Below, one piece after another: positions 23,179 through 30,181 of a stretch of 32,308 nucleotides of DNA (position 1 is its first letter; each line of letters starts with the position of its first letter). Below the pieces are notes generated by a model, which had not been told where the DNA came from, did no database searches, and saw only the letters and a list, made by a program, of their open reading frames with translations. Made by a program: the position numbers and the translations under genes. This DNA is from Clostridia bacterium (GTDB lineage Bacteria > Bacillota > Clostridia > Oscillospirales > CAG-272). The stretch spans positions 1 to 32,308 of the forward strand of contig JAGCXA010000030.1 of assembly GCA_017961575.1 (NCBI GenBank). Reading direction: 5' to 3'.

Positions 23179-23571
23179 TCAGTCTTCCTCCGACAGATGC
23201 TCGACCGCGATCTCGATAATGTCGCGGACGTGATCGTCGGCGAGCGAGTAAAAGATATTCTTCCCGCTCCGGCGGGAGGCGACGAGGTGATTCGTACGGA
23301 GGAAGCGCAGTTGATGCGACACCGCGGACTTGGTCATCCCGAGCGCCGCGGAAAGGTCGCAGACGCAGAGTTCCCTTCTGTCGAGGGCGAACAGGATCCG
23401 CATCCGCGAACTGTCGCCGAAGACCTTGAAGAAGTCGGAGAGATCCGCCGTCACGTTCTCGTCGGGCATCTCCGCCCGAACCTCGCGCACCGTCTCGGGA
23501 TGCTCGTGTTCGCACCCGCACAGCATCGCGCGTTCCTGTTCCAACTCTTTTTCGTGCTTGCTCTGACTCAT
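23179..23571 (-). CDS. ArsR/SmtB-family metal-sensing repressor (CadC-like)
   Basis: A 130-residue winged-helix repressor that leaves DNA when it binds a toxic or excess metal. The N-terminal segment has metal-type ligands CGCEHEHPE (about 18-26). Helix alpha-3 carries ELCVCDLSAALGMTKSAVSHQL, whose Cys-x-Cys is the classical alpha-3N site of CadC/ArsR sensors. The wing reads LVASRRSGKNIFYSLADDH, and the final helix VRDIIEIAVEHLSEE provides the dimer contact. The ATG at 23571 has GGAGG five bases upstream; the longer open frame would start inside the operator. It is the first gene of the operon with the HMA chaperone and the Zn/Cd ATPase, so a Zn/Cd/Pb sensor is the best reading. Confidence 0.95.
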   Translation of the reverse strand: MSQSKHEKELEQERAMLCGCEHEHPETVREVRAEMPDENVTADLSDFFKVFGDSSRMRILFALDRRELCVCDLSAALGMTKSAVSHQLRFLRTNHLVASRRSGKNIFYSLADDHVRDIIEIAVEHLSEED

Positions 23572-23581
23572 TTCATCCTCC

Positions 23582-23640
23582 AAACAGTTGAGCAACCGTT
23601 CAACTGTTTATAGTATAATCCGGTCAGACGGATTTGTCAA
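23582..23640 (-). promoter_or_regulatory. Promoter and palindromic operator of the arsR operon
   Basis: The promoter on the minus strand is TTGACA (23635-23640), 17 bp, TATACT (23612-23617). Directly after the -10, at 23582-23609, is an inverted repeat AAACAGTTGA, 8 nt, TCAACTGTTT that spans the transcription start and lies 11 bp before the start codon. Such a site fits autorepression by ArsR/CadC-type dimers, which bind imperfect dyads with TGA...TCA cores. Confidence 0.88.
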
Positions 23641-23772
23641 GAGGTTTTTTGAAAAAAGTGCGGCGGAAAAACGCCGTTTTGTTTTCGGACGCAAGGAAAA
23701 ACCTTTGCCGCGTTCGTCAATCGAAACGCACGCCCTTCGCTTCCCCGCGTTTTCCCCTCGGCGCCCGGCAAA

Positions 23773-23801
23773 TTGACTTTTTTGCGCGCGTGTGGTAAAA
23801 T
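23773..23801 (+). promoter_or_regulatory. Promoter of the small lipoprotein-pepT unit
   Basis: TTGACT, 17 bp, TAAAAT, 46 bp before the ATG. The sequence between it and the arsR promoter (23641-23772) holds only a short GGCG..CGCC hairpin with a T-rich side. Confidence 0.7.
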
Positions 23802-23847
23802 TGGAATGAAAAACCGCGTAGGCGACCGACCCGGAAAGGAGTTTGCA

Positions 23848-24390
23848 ATGAAGAAGATCCTGTCGTTTTTCCTTCTGTTCGCTGCGCTGTTTCTCCTCGC
23901 TTCCTGCAATAAACTGCACGCGACGGCGTGCGACGTCGCGGTCTTTTACAACGAAGATCGAAGTAAGAATACGTACGTCGGGAAAAGTCTTTCCGATCAA
24001 AGCGTTTTTCGGGAGTCGTTCTTATCGGAAACGACGGTTTCCGGCGAGTGGAACGAATACGCCGAAATCAACGATCCCGACGCTCTCCCCTCGTCCCGCA
24101 CGATTTTAATTGACAATCAGGAAGACTTTGACGCGGCGTTCGCCGATTGCCCGGTCGAGGTCGATTTTGACGACGAAATGATCGTCGTTTACACAACGAC
24201 TTCCGTAAATCGAAGGGAAACCAAGGTCAAAGGGACGAAGATCGACGACGGCGTACTCTCCGTGGAGTTATATAACAGGCGTCCCAAAAATCGCGGTGGG
24301 GATACTTGTCTCCCCTATCAAAGATACGTAATCGTCAAGTTGGACAGACGCGACGTCACCGAGGTCAAGGTCGACTACACGTTCCGATAA
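23848..24390 (+). CDS. Small secreted lipoprotein of unknown function
   Basis: A 180-residue product starting MKKILSFFLLFAALFLLASC: a signal peptide ending in the lipobox LASC at 17-20. The mature part has a DUF-like mixed pattern with ILIDNQEDFDAAFADCPVEV (about 91-110) and a central MIVVYTTTSV strand, features seen in small lipoproteins that carry a protease-inhibitor or stress-domain-like fold, but I cannot name the family. AAAGGAG stands at the proper distance. The codon use is more AT-rich than in its neighbours, which may reflect recent gain. It is followed after 36 bp by pepT, with no terminator between. Confidence 0.8.
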   Translation: MKKILSFFLLFAALFLLASCNKLHATACDVAVFYNEDRSKNTYVGKSLSDQSVFRESFLSETTVSGEWNEYAEINDPDALPSSRTILIDNQEDFDAAFADCPVEVDFDDEMIVVYTTTSVNRRETKVKGTKIDDGVLSVELYNRRPKNRGGDTCLPYQRYVIVKLDRRDVTEVKVDYTFR

Positions 24391-24426
24391 ACCGCCCGGG
24401 GCGACCCGGAGAAAGAGGACTTTTTT

Positions 24427-25650
24427 ATGCGCGCATACGAACGGCTGCTGAACTACGTGAAGATCCACACGGCGAGCGCCGACGACGCGGAATGCGTCCC
24501 GTCGACCGAACGCCAGTTCGATCTGGCGCGTCCCCTGTGCGACGAGTTGAAGGCGCTGGGGCTTACCGCCGAGGTAGACGAGCATTGCTACGTTCGCGGC
24601 TGGCTGCCCGCCACGCCCGGACGTGAGGACGCGCCCTGCGTCGCCTTCATCGCGCACGTCGACACCGTGCCCGACTTTCCGGGCGAGGGGGTGAAGCCCC
24701 GCGTGATCGAAAACTACGACGGGGGCGACCTGCCGCTCGGGGAGAGCGGCCGTGTTCTTACGGTCAAGGCGTTTCCGCATCTGCCGAAACTCGCCAGACG
24801 GACGCTGATCGTCAGCGACGGCACGACGCTTCTCGGCGCGGACGACAAAGCCGGAGTCGCCGAGGTGATGACCCTGCTGGAAGAATTGAACGAAAAGAAG
24901 ATTCCGCACGGAAAGGTAGCCGTCTGCTTCACCCCCGACGAGGAGGTCGGGCGCGGCACGGCGTTCTTCGACGTTTTGCGGCTCGGCGCCGACTTCGGCT
25001 ATACGATCGACGGGGGATTCGAGGGCGAGGTCGTGTGCGAGAACTTCAACGCCGCCGCCGCGACGGTCTCGGTCGAGGGCTTCAACGTCCATCCGGGCGA
25101 GGCGACCGGGATCATGAAGAACGCGGCTCTGATCGCCGCCGAGTTCGCCGCCGCGCTCCCCGCCGACGAGACCCCTGCCACCACCGGCGGGCGCAAGGGA
25201 TTCTATCATCTGACCGACCTTTCGGGCAACGTCGAAACGGCGACCCTGCGCTATATCCTGCGCGACCACGACGCGGGGAAACTCGAAGAGAAGAAGGCGA
25301 CGTTCGAGCGTCTTGTCGCGTCCTGCAACGAAAAGTACGGCGCGGGAACGGTCAAAGTCGAGATCCGCGACCAGTACCGCAATATGAAGGAAAAGATCGA
25401 CGAGACGCCCTTTGTCGTCGACCTCGCGCTCGAAGCGACGAGGGAATGCGGCGTGACGCCGATATGCGATCCGATCCGGGGCGGCACCGACGGGGCGACC
25501 CTGACCCGGATGGGGCTTCCCTGTCCGAACCTCGGCACCGGGGGATTCGGGTTCCACGGTCCCTACGAGCATATCACCGTCGAGGGGATGGACGCGGTTG
25601 TCAGAATCCTGCACGCGATCGTGCGGCGGGTCTCGGAGATGAAAAAGTAA
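24427..25650 (+). CDS. pepT: Peptidase T (tripeptide aminopeptidase)
   Basis: A cytoplasmic M20B zinc peptidase that removes the N-terminal residue of tripeptides; 407 residues, the family's usual length. Metal and catalytic residues are visible: AHVDT at 76-80 (His 77, Asp 79), GADDKAGVA at 137-145 (bridging Asp 140), DEEVGRG at 171-177 (general base Glu and metal Glu), and the peptidase T marker block VIENYDGGDLPLG at 93-105. The dimerisation domain lies about 200-310, with GRKGFYHL near 255. The ATG is preceded by GAAAGAGG. It feeds amino acids from imported peptides into metabolism. A bidirectional terminator follows. Confidence 0.96.
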   Translation: MRAYERLLNYVKIHTASADDAECVPSTERQFDLARPLCDELKALGLTAEVDEHCYVRGWLPATPGREDAPCVAFIAHVDTVPDFPGEGVKPRVIENYDGGDLPLGESGRVLTVKAFPHLPKLARRTLIVSDGTTLLGADDKAGVAEVMTLLEELNEKKIPHGKVAVCFTPDEEVGRGTAFFDVLRLGADFGYTIDGGFEGEVVCENFNAAAATVSVEGFNVHPGEATGIMKNAALIAAEFAAALPADETPATTGGRKGFYHLTDLSGNVETATLRYILRDHDAGKLEEKKATFERLVASCNEKYGAGTVKVEIRDQYRNMKEKIDETPFVVDLALEATRECGVTPICDPIRGGTDGATLTRMGLPCPNLGTGGFGFHGPYEHITVEGMDAVVRILHAIVRRVSEMKK

Positions 25651-25660
25651 AACGCAAAGA

Positions 25661-25696
25661 AAAGCCCCGCTCGAACGAGCGGGGCGCTTTTCGTTT
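25661..25696. terminator. Bidirectional terminator between pepT and the CmpB-type gene
   Basis: A hairpin with GCCCCGCTCG / CGAGCGGGGC arms extended by AAA..TTT sides and a following CGTTTTT. It lies between two convergent genes (pepT stop 11 bp before it; the facing gene's stop touches it), so it can serve both. Confidence 0.88.
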
Positions 25697-26449
25697 TTAC
25701 TGCTTGTCCTGTTTCTCTCTCCGCCACCATTTTTTCACCTGGCGGATCGATTCGACGTGACGGCGGATCACGTCGCGAAGCGTGTCGTTCACGCGGAAGA
25801 TCGCGACGATCGTCCCGTAGAAGCGGCTGTTCTCGGAGCGCTCGAGCGCCTCGCGTTTCAGGTCGAGTTTGAATTGCTCGTAGCGGACGACGAACTGATC
25901 CGCCGCCGCGCGGATGCGGATGCCGAGCCGGATCGAATAGCAGGTATCGACGATCATCATTCCGACGACAAGCCCGACCGAATAGGAATAGATCGGGTTC
26001 TCTCCGAGCCATTCGATCACGCCGACGAGCCGTGCGTTCAAAAAGAAGTAGTAGCCCGAACCGAGCAGAAACCACAGGAACGAGAAGAGCGGGCAGATCA
26101 CGCCAAGGACGTTGCCGAGGCGGTCGGAGTAGTCCCAGAGTTTGATGTGCAGGACGCGGATGAAGATCACCCCGGTCACAAGTTCGATCAGGGTAAGCGA
26201 CACGCCGATGCAGACCACCCGCACGATATGCTCCCCGACTCCGGACAGACCGAAGGACAGAAAGTCGATATTCGAGAGCCCGTAGAGCAGCATCACGCCG
26301 AAGCCGTAGAGCGGGATATAGGGTCCGACGAGAAATCCGGGATTGATCCATTTCTTCGCCGAGAAGAAGCGGCGGTACAGCACCTCAAGCGCGTACCCGG
26401 CAAGCGAGCCGAGAACGAAGAGGGTCGAAAGAACGACGAGCCGGTTCAT
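25697..26449 (-). CDS. Membrane protein of the CmpB-type 'putative ABC transporter permease' family (PF06541-like)
   Basis: A 250-residue protein with five or six transmembrane segments. The first ~45 residues show the family's marks: a short helix, GYALEVLYR, then FFSAKKWINPGFLVGPYIPLYG, with the Glu-x-x-Tyr/Asn-Pro-Gly-Phe-Leu pattern shared by this Firmicutes group. The last ~70 residues are soluble and basic (QFKLDLKREALERSEN). The family is named ABC permease by database inheritance only; no ATP-binding partner is in the window, so the transporter role is doubtful. It lies 8 bp after galT and probably shares its transcript. Confidence 0.8.
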   Translation of the reverse strand: MNRLVVLSTLFVLGSLAGYALEVLYRRFFSAKKWINPGFLVGPYIPLYGFGVMLLYGLSNIDFLSFGLSGVGEHIVRVVCIGVSLTLIELVTGVIFIRVLHIKLWDYSDRLGNVLGVICPLFSFLWFLLGSGYYFFLNARLVGVIEWLGENPIYSYSVGLVVGMMIVDTCYSIRLGIRIRAAADQFVVRYEQFKLDLKREALERSENSRFYGTIVAIFRVNDTLRDVIRRHVESIRQVKKWWRREKQDKQ

Positions 26450-26457
26450 GGCGCCGA

Positions 26458-27966
26458 TCAGCCGTTCACGGCGTCGATGAAGCGCATCATGCCCTCTCTG
26501 CCGTCGTCGGTCGCGGGATAGACCCCCGCGTCCTCGAGCACGCGGACGAAGACCGCGCCGATCTCGCGGAAGAGGATTTCGTTCACGTTCTCGCGCGTGA
26601 AGGCGTAGCGGGTTTTGAGCTCGTCCACCCAGTCGGCGTGCTTTTCAAGCGTCGGGTCGGCGCGAAGGTCGGCGCCCGCAAGGATCGCCTCCGCCGTGTC
26701 CGCCATCTCGGTTTTCAGCCGGGCGGGCAGAACGGCAAGCCCCATCACCTCGATCAGCCCGATGTTCTCCTTCTTGATATGGTGCAGTTCCTTGTGCGGA
26801 TGGTAGAGACCGAGCGGGTGTTCGGGGGTGGTCAGATTGTTGCGGAGAACGAGGTCGAGTTCGTATTCCCCGTCGCGCACCCGGGCGATCGGGGTGATCG
26901 TGTTGTGGGGTTCGCCGTCGGTTTCGGCAAAAATCATCCGATCCGGGTCGGAATAACCCCTCCATTTTTTCAAGATGCGGTCGGCAAGGTCGACCATCGC
27001 GTCCCGGTCGACGCCCGACAGACGGATCACCGAGAGCGGCCAGTCGACGATCCCGCACCGGATCCCGTCGTAGCCGCGGAAAGCGACCTCGCGGGCGATC
27101 TTCGCCCGCTCCATCGGGAAGACGTGCCGCCCGCCCTGCATATGATCGTGCGAGAGGATCGAGCCGCCGACGATCGGCAGATCGGCGTTCGAGCCGATGA
27201 AATAATGCGGGAAGCGCGAAACGAAGCCGAGCAGTTTAAGAAACGTTGAGCGATCGATCTTCATCGGCTCGTGACGCTCGGAGAGCGCGATGCAATGCTC
27301 GTTGTAGTAGACGTAGGGGGAGTATTGCAGGTACCAGAGCGAGCCGTCCATATCGAAGGGAATCTGCCGGAGATTCTGTCTTGCGGGTTTCGCCTCGTTG
27401 CCGGCGTAGCCCTCGTTCTCGTGGCAGAGCAGGCATTTCGGATAACCGCTCTGCGGCAGGAGTTTCGCCGCCGCGATCGCCTTCGGATCCTTTTCGGGTT
27501 TGGAGAGGTTGATCGAGAGTTCGATCTCGCCGTAGCGCGAGTCGACCGTCCAGCGCACGTCGCGCGCGATCCGGTCGCGCCGGATGTAGTTGCAGTCGCA
27601 GGAGAGCCGGTAGAAGTAGTCGGTCGCCTTCTTCGGATCTGTCTTCGCGAGTTCTTCAAAACGCGCGATCACCTCCGAGGGGCGCGGGGTCAGGATCCCC
27701 ATCAGATCCGTGTCGAACAGATCGCGATAGGTTACGGTATCCTCCCGAATGAAACGGTTCTCCGCCGCGTAATCGCACAGACCCCCGAGAATTTCGGAGA
27801 GCGGCAGTTCGCGCGGCGCGGGAAGCCCCCCGTCGAGGGCGACGGCGAGTTTGTCGGCGAGTCGGTTCGTGAGATAGGCGCGATCAAGAGGGGACGTCAG
27901 TCCCGTCCTCTCCCCGTAGGCGATCAGATCCGCAATCAGCTGTACCGCGTTTACTTTTTCTTTCAT
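26458..27966 (-). CDS. galT: UDP-glucose--hexose-1-phosphate uridylyltransferase (Firmicutes type)
   Basis: Leloir pathway enzyme that swaps UMP between UDP-glucose and galactose-1-phosphate. The 502 residues match the long, Gram-positive GalT class. Visible are the zinc/cluster-like segment YPKCLLCHENEGYAG, the nucleotide-contact block YVYYNEHCIALSERHEPMKI, and the catalytic region GGSILSHDHMQGGRH with the nucleophile His in the H-x-H. A later HNTITPIAR and LYHPHKELHHIKKENIGLI also belong to the class. The ATG at 27966 has AAGGAA eight bases upstream and a promoter 49 bp further up, so it is expressed on its own, yet the reading frame is open without a stop back into bioY. No galK or galE lies nearby. 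Confidence 0.94.
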   Translation of the reverse strand: MKEKVNAVQLIADLIAYGERTGLTSPLDRAYLTNRLADKLAVALDGGLPAPRELPLSEILGGLCDYAAENRFIREDTVTYRDLFDTDLMGILTPRPSEVIARFEELAKTDPKKATDYFYRLSCDCNYIRRDRIARDVRWTVDSRYGEIELSINLSKPEKDPKAIAAAKLLPQSGYPKCLLCHENEGYAGNEAKPARQNLRQIPFDMDGSLWYLQYSPYVYYNEHCIALSERHEPMKIDRSTFLKLLGFVSRFPHYFIGSNADLPIVGGSILSHDHMQGGRHVFPMERAKIAREVAFRGYDGIRCGIVDWPLSVIRLSGVDRDAMVDLADRILKKWRGYSDPDRMIFAETDGEPHNTITPIARVRDGEYELDLVLRNNLTTPEHPLGLYHPHKELHHIKKENIGLIEVMGLAVLPARLKTEMADTAEAILAGADLRADPTLEKHADWVDELKTRYAFTRENVNEILFREIGAVFVRVLEDAGVYPATDDGREGMMRFIDAVNG

Positions 27967-28611
27967 TCGGTCGTTTCCTTTTCCGTTCGGATCTTCGTCC
28001 GATCCAACAAACGTATTATAACACAGAGTTTCGTTTCTGTCTACGGGCGCGGGTAAATGCCGCGCAATTTTTTTCGCTTCCGTGGGAAGGATCCGCGCGA
28101 GCGCCCGCTTGATCGGCGGGAGCAGAAGGCAGGCGGCAACGATCTTCCCCGCGTCCGGGAGCAGGAACGGGAGAACGGCGAGACGAAGGACCGCCGCCGG
28201 GGCGTTTCCGGTCACAAGACCGAACTGCAACGCGCCGAAAAGGTAGCAGGCAAGAAGCCCGGCAAGGAAGAACAGAGGGCGGAGCCGCGCGCGTCTGCGT
28301 CCGAGCCCGGCAAGAAATACGCAGGGGAGATAGCCGAGCAAAAAACCGCCGCTCGGACCGATCAGCACCGCATACCCCCCTCGGAACCCGCTGAAAACCG
28401 GGACCCCCAGGATCCCGACGGCAAGATAGACCGCCACCGCGATCAACCCGTCGCGGGGTCCGAGCAGACCGCCGCAAAGGAAGAGAAAAAGCACGGATAG
28501 GGTGATCGGGATCGGTCCCACGGGGATGGTCCAGGGGGCGGCGACCGCGAGGAGCGCGGCGAGGGTAGCGCATAAGGTGACGCGCCGGAGCGCCCGGCTT
28601 CGTCCGTTCAT
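27967..28611 (-). CDS. bioY: BioY-type biotin ECF transporter S-component, no stop codon before galT
   Basis: Substrate-binding membrane subunit of the energy-coupling-factor biotin transporter. Six hydrophobic helices span about residues 10-170. The family pattern reads AAPWTIPVGPIPITLSVLFL (24-43) and YLAVGILGVPVFSGFRGGY with GPSGGFLLGYL (62-95). A normal BioY ends near residue 180, but here the frame stays open through KKIARHLPAPVDRNE and on into the galT start at 27966. Ribosomes would either make a BioY-GalT fusion of 717 residues or the stop has been lost recently. It overlaps birA by 4 bp (ATGA), so birA and bioY are coupled. The energising EcfT/EcfA genes are not in the window. Confidence 0.88.
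28015..28043 (-). promoter_or_regulatory. Promoter of galT inside the bioY-galT open frame
   Basis: Minus strand TAGACA, 17 bp, TATAAT. It lies in codons that encode the odd BioY tail, which suggests that this tail is really promoter and leader DNA that happens to lack stops. Confidence 0.75.
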
Positions 28612-29582
28612 CGCTCCGCCTCCGGGAGGCGAACGCTGACCTCGCCCGAGGAGAGCGCTTCCCTTTTTCCGTTTTCGTATTCGACGACGAGTTCGCCGCG
28701 GTCGTTGATCCCGATCGCGTGCGCCGGCGTTGCGGTTTCACCCCGCAAAACCGTCACGCCGCGGCCGAGCAGGACCGAGCGGCGGCGCGATTCGGAGAGG
28801 ATTTCGGGGGAGAGCGGCGACGGCGCGACCGACTCGATCTCGCGGACGGCGCGGGCGATCAGCGTCGCGCGATCCGGGACGCGCCCCCCTTCTCCCTCGA
28901 CCGTCGCAGCGATCCCGGATAGTTCGGGCGGGAGGGTCCCCGTCAGGTTGATCCCGACCCCGACGATCACGTATTCGGGCGTTCCGGTTTCGAGGTCCGC
29001 CGTCGCCTCGCAGAGGATGCCGACCGCTTTTTTCCCGTTCAGGAAAAGGTCGTTGACCCACTTGATCCCGACCGAAAGCCCGGTTTCGGCTTCCAGCGCG
29101 CGCGCGACGGCGACCGCGACCGCCCCGGTCAGAGACGAGACGTCGGAGAGCGGCAGAGCCGGACGAAGCAGCAGACTGAAATAGGCGCCGCCCGCGGGGG
29201 AAGCGAACGAGCGACCGCGCCGCCCCCGTCCCCCGCTCTGCCGTTCGGCGACGGCGAGGGTTCTCGTCGGCGCGCCCGCCGCGGCGAGCGCGCGGAGATC
29301 GGTGTTCGTCGAGCCGGTCTCGAAAGAGAAAATCACGCGCCGCCCCTCCGGCGAAAACGCCCGGAGAAGCGAAACTTCGTAGGCGCGCGCGCCCGTTTCA
29401 AGAAGGCGGTAACCGCTCCGGGGATCCCCCGGGATCGCGTAGCCGTCCGCCCGGAGCGAATTGATCTGCTTCCAGACCGCGGCGCGCGTCACGCCGAGCG
29501 CGGAGGAGATCTCCTCCCCCGACACGACCTCCCCCGCCGCCAAAGCGGCGAGGATTCTTTCACGGTTCGTTTTATCCCGCAC
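28608..29582 (-). CDS. birA: Bifunctional biotin--protein ligase / biotin operon repressor
   Basis: A 324-residue enzyme that attaches biotin to carboxylases and, through its N-terminal winged helix, represses biotin genes. The helix-turn-helix is SGEEISSALGVTRAAVWKQI (about 21-40). The biotin/ATP site reads ERQSGGRGRRGRSF (about 120), with KWVNDLFLNGKKAVGILCE later (about 175-193). The C-terminal small domain ends GELVVEYENGKREAL. The start is a GTG at 29582 with AAGGGGGG upstream; the longer frame upstream reaches into the tRNA-Gln module and is not used. As a BirA with a DNA-binding domain that leads bioY, it probably controls biotin uptake. No dyad operator was clear to me in 29583-29615. 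Confidence 0.93.
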   Translation of the reverse strand: MRDKTNRERILAALAAGEVVSGEEISSALGVTRAAVWKQINSLRADGYAIPGDPRSGYRLLETGARAYEVSLLRAFSPEGRRVIFSFETGSTNTDLRALAAAGAPTRTLAVAERQSGGRGRRGRSFASPAGGAYFSLLLRPALPLSDVSSLTGAVAVAVARALEAETGLSVGIKWVNDLFLNGKKAVGILCEATADLETGTPEYVIVGVGINLTGTLPPELSGIAATVEGEGGRVPDRATLIARAVREIESVAPSPLSPEILSESRRRSVLLGRGVTVLRGETATPAHAIGINDRGELVVEYENGKREALSSGEVSVRLPEAER

Positions 29583-29615
29583 GGGCGCGCCCCCCTTCCC
29601 TTTTCTTCCGCGACG

Positions 29616-29644
29616 ATTATAGCACGCCGAAGGCAATATGTCAA
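29616..29644 (-). promoter_or_regulatory. Sigma-A promoter of birA-bioY
   Basis: Minus strand TTGACA, 17 bp, TATAAT, both perfect. Its -35 lies 47 bp from the distal end of the first tRNA-Gln module. Confidence 0.9.
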
Positions 29645-29691
29645 CCAAAAACGAAAAAAGGTTGACAAAAAGAAATTGCCCCGCGCACGGG

Positions 29692-29894
29692 GCGCGGGAC
29701 GGTATTTTTGGCTGGAGTAGCTGGATTCGTGACCAAGGGCGACAGGTCGCCCCTGAAAACGCTTTCACTTTCGTCCCCGTTTATGACGATGAAAAAGCGG
29801 AAGCACAGTTTTCGCACGAACGGCTTTTCGTTTTCGCTGGTCCGGGAAAGCGTACCCAGCCAAAGAGGGGCACGGCTTGTGCCGCGCCCCTCTT
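29692..29894 (-). mobile_element. tRNA-Gln distal module (unit 1)
   Basis: The distal of two tandem modules behind tRNA-Gln. It opens with 38 nt (29692-29729) that repeat 30078-30115 with one mismatch: half of a terminator stem (GCGCGGGACGGTATTTTT) plus the tRNA 3' end in antisense. Further on, the stretch 29795-29862 resembles tRNA-Gln itself in the opposite orientation to the real gene: AAGCGGAAGCACAG near its start, GCTGGTCCG (29836-29844) and TACCCAGCCA (29853-29862) at its end. A hairpin with AAAGAGGGGC arms (29862-29895) closes it. It lacks the 22-nt core found in unit 2 and in the tRNA-Ser module, but it keeps the same plan. No ORF is convincing. Confidence 0.55.
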
Positions 29895-30094
29895 TGGCTG
29901 GGGTAGCTGGATTCGGACGCGCGTCTTTCGTCGCGCTACCGGCGGCTCTCGCCCCACGGAGACGAATGAACAGCCACATCGGATGGCGAGCGCCTTAGAC
30001 TTTCCAACGCTCCGCGTCGGAAACTCGGCTGGTCCGAATTACACTTTCTCAATCAAAAATACCGTCCCGCGCGCGAGGCGCGGGACGGTATTTT
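29895..30094 (-). mobile_element. tRNA-Gln proximal module (unit 2), homologous to the tRNA-Ser module
   Basis: It begins with 23 nt identical to the tRNA-Gln 3' end (29895-29917 equals 30095-30117), then H1 hairpin (29919-29936), TACC, CGGCTCTCGCC (29943-29953), 24 variable nt, the 22-nt core (29978-29999), H2 hairpin (30000-30024, loop CTCCG), and a copy of the tRNA T-arm GCTGGTCCGAAT in the opposite orientation (30028-30039). It closes with an 18-bp hairpin. From H1 to the T-arm copy it aligns with 541-660 without a single gap; by my count 71 of 96 positions in 565-660 agree. Between the two modules the hairpin arms differ in sequence but still pair, with one mismatch each in the Gln copies. 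It could be a mobile element, a structured RNA, or both. Confidence 0.65.
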
Positions 30095-30095
30095 T
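30055..30095 (-). terminator. Strong hairpin terminating tRNA-Gln
   Basis: A perfect 18-bp stem, arms AAAAATACCGTCCCGCGC and complement, loop of 5 nt. In the tRNA direction the hairpin ends in TTTTT. It begins at the CCA end of the tRNA. Confidence 0.85.
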
Positions 30096-30169
30096 GGCTG
30101 GGGTAGCTGGATTCGGACCAGCGAGTGCAGGAGTCAAAGTCCTGTGCCTTACCGCTTGGCTATACCCCA
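30095..30169 (-). tRNA. tRNA-Gln (anticodon TTG)
   Basis: 75 nt on the minus strand including an encoded CCA. The acceptor TGGGGTA/TACCCCA has the U1-A72 end typical of bacterial tRNA-Gln, the anticodon loop is ACTTTGA (anticodon TTG), and the T-arm is GCTGG TTCGAAT-type with CCAGC. Both glutamine codons can be read by this wobble anticodon. Confidence 0.97.
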
Positions 30170-30181
30170 TCGAACGGAAGT

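Noticed and set aside
29583-29768. N-terminal extension of birA by 62 residues
   Set aside because: It crosses the birA promoter and the tRNA-Gln repeat; the GTG at 29582 has a ribosome binding site and starts at the normal helix-turn-helix boundary.
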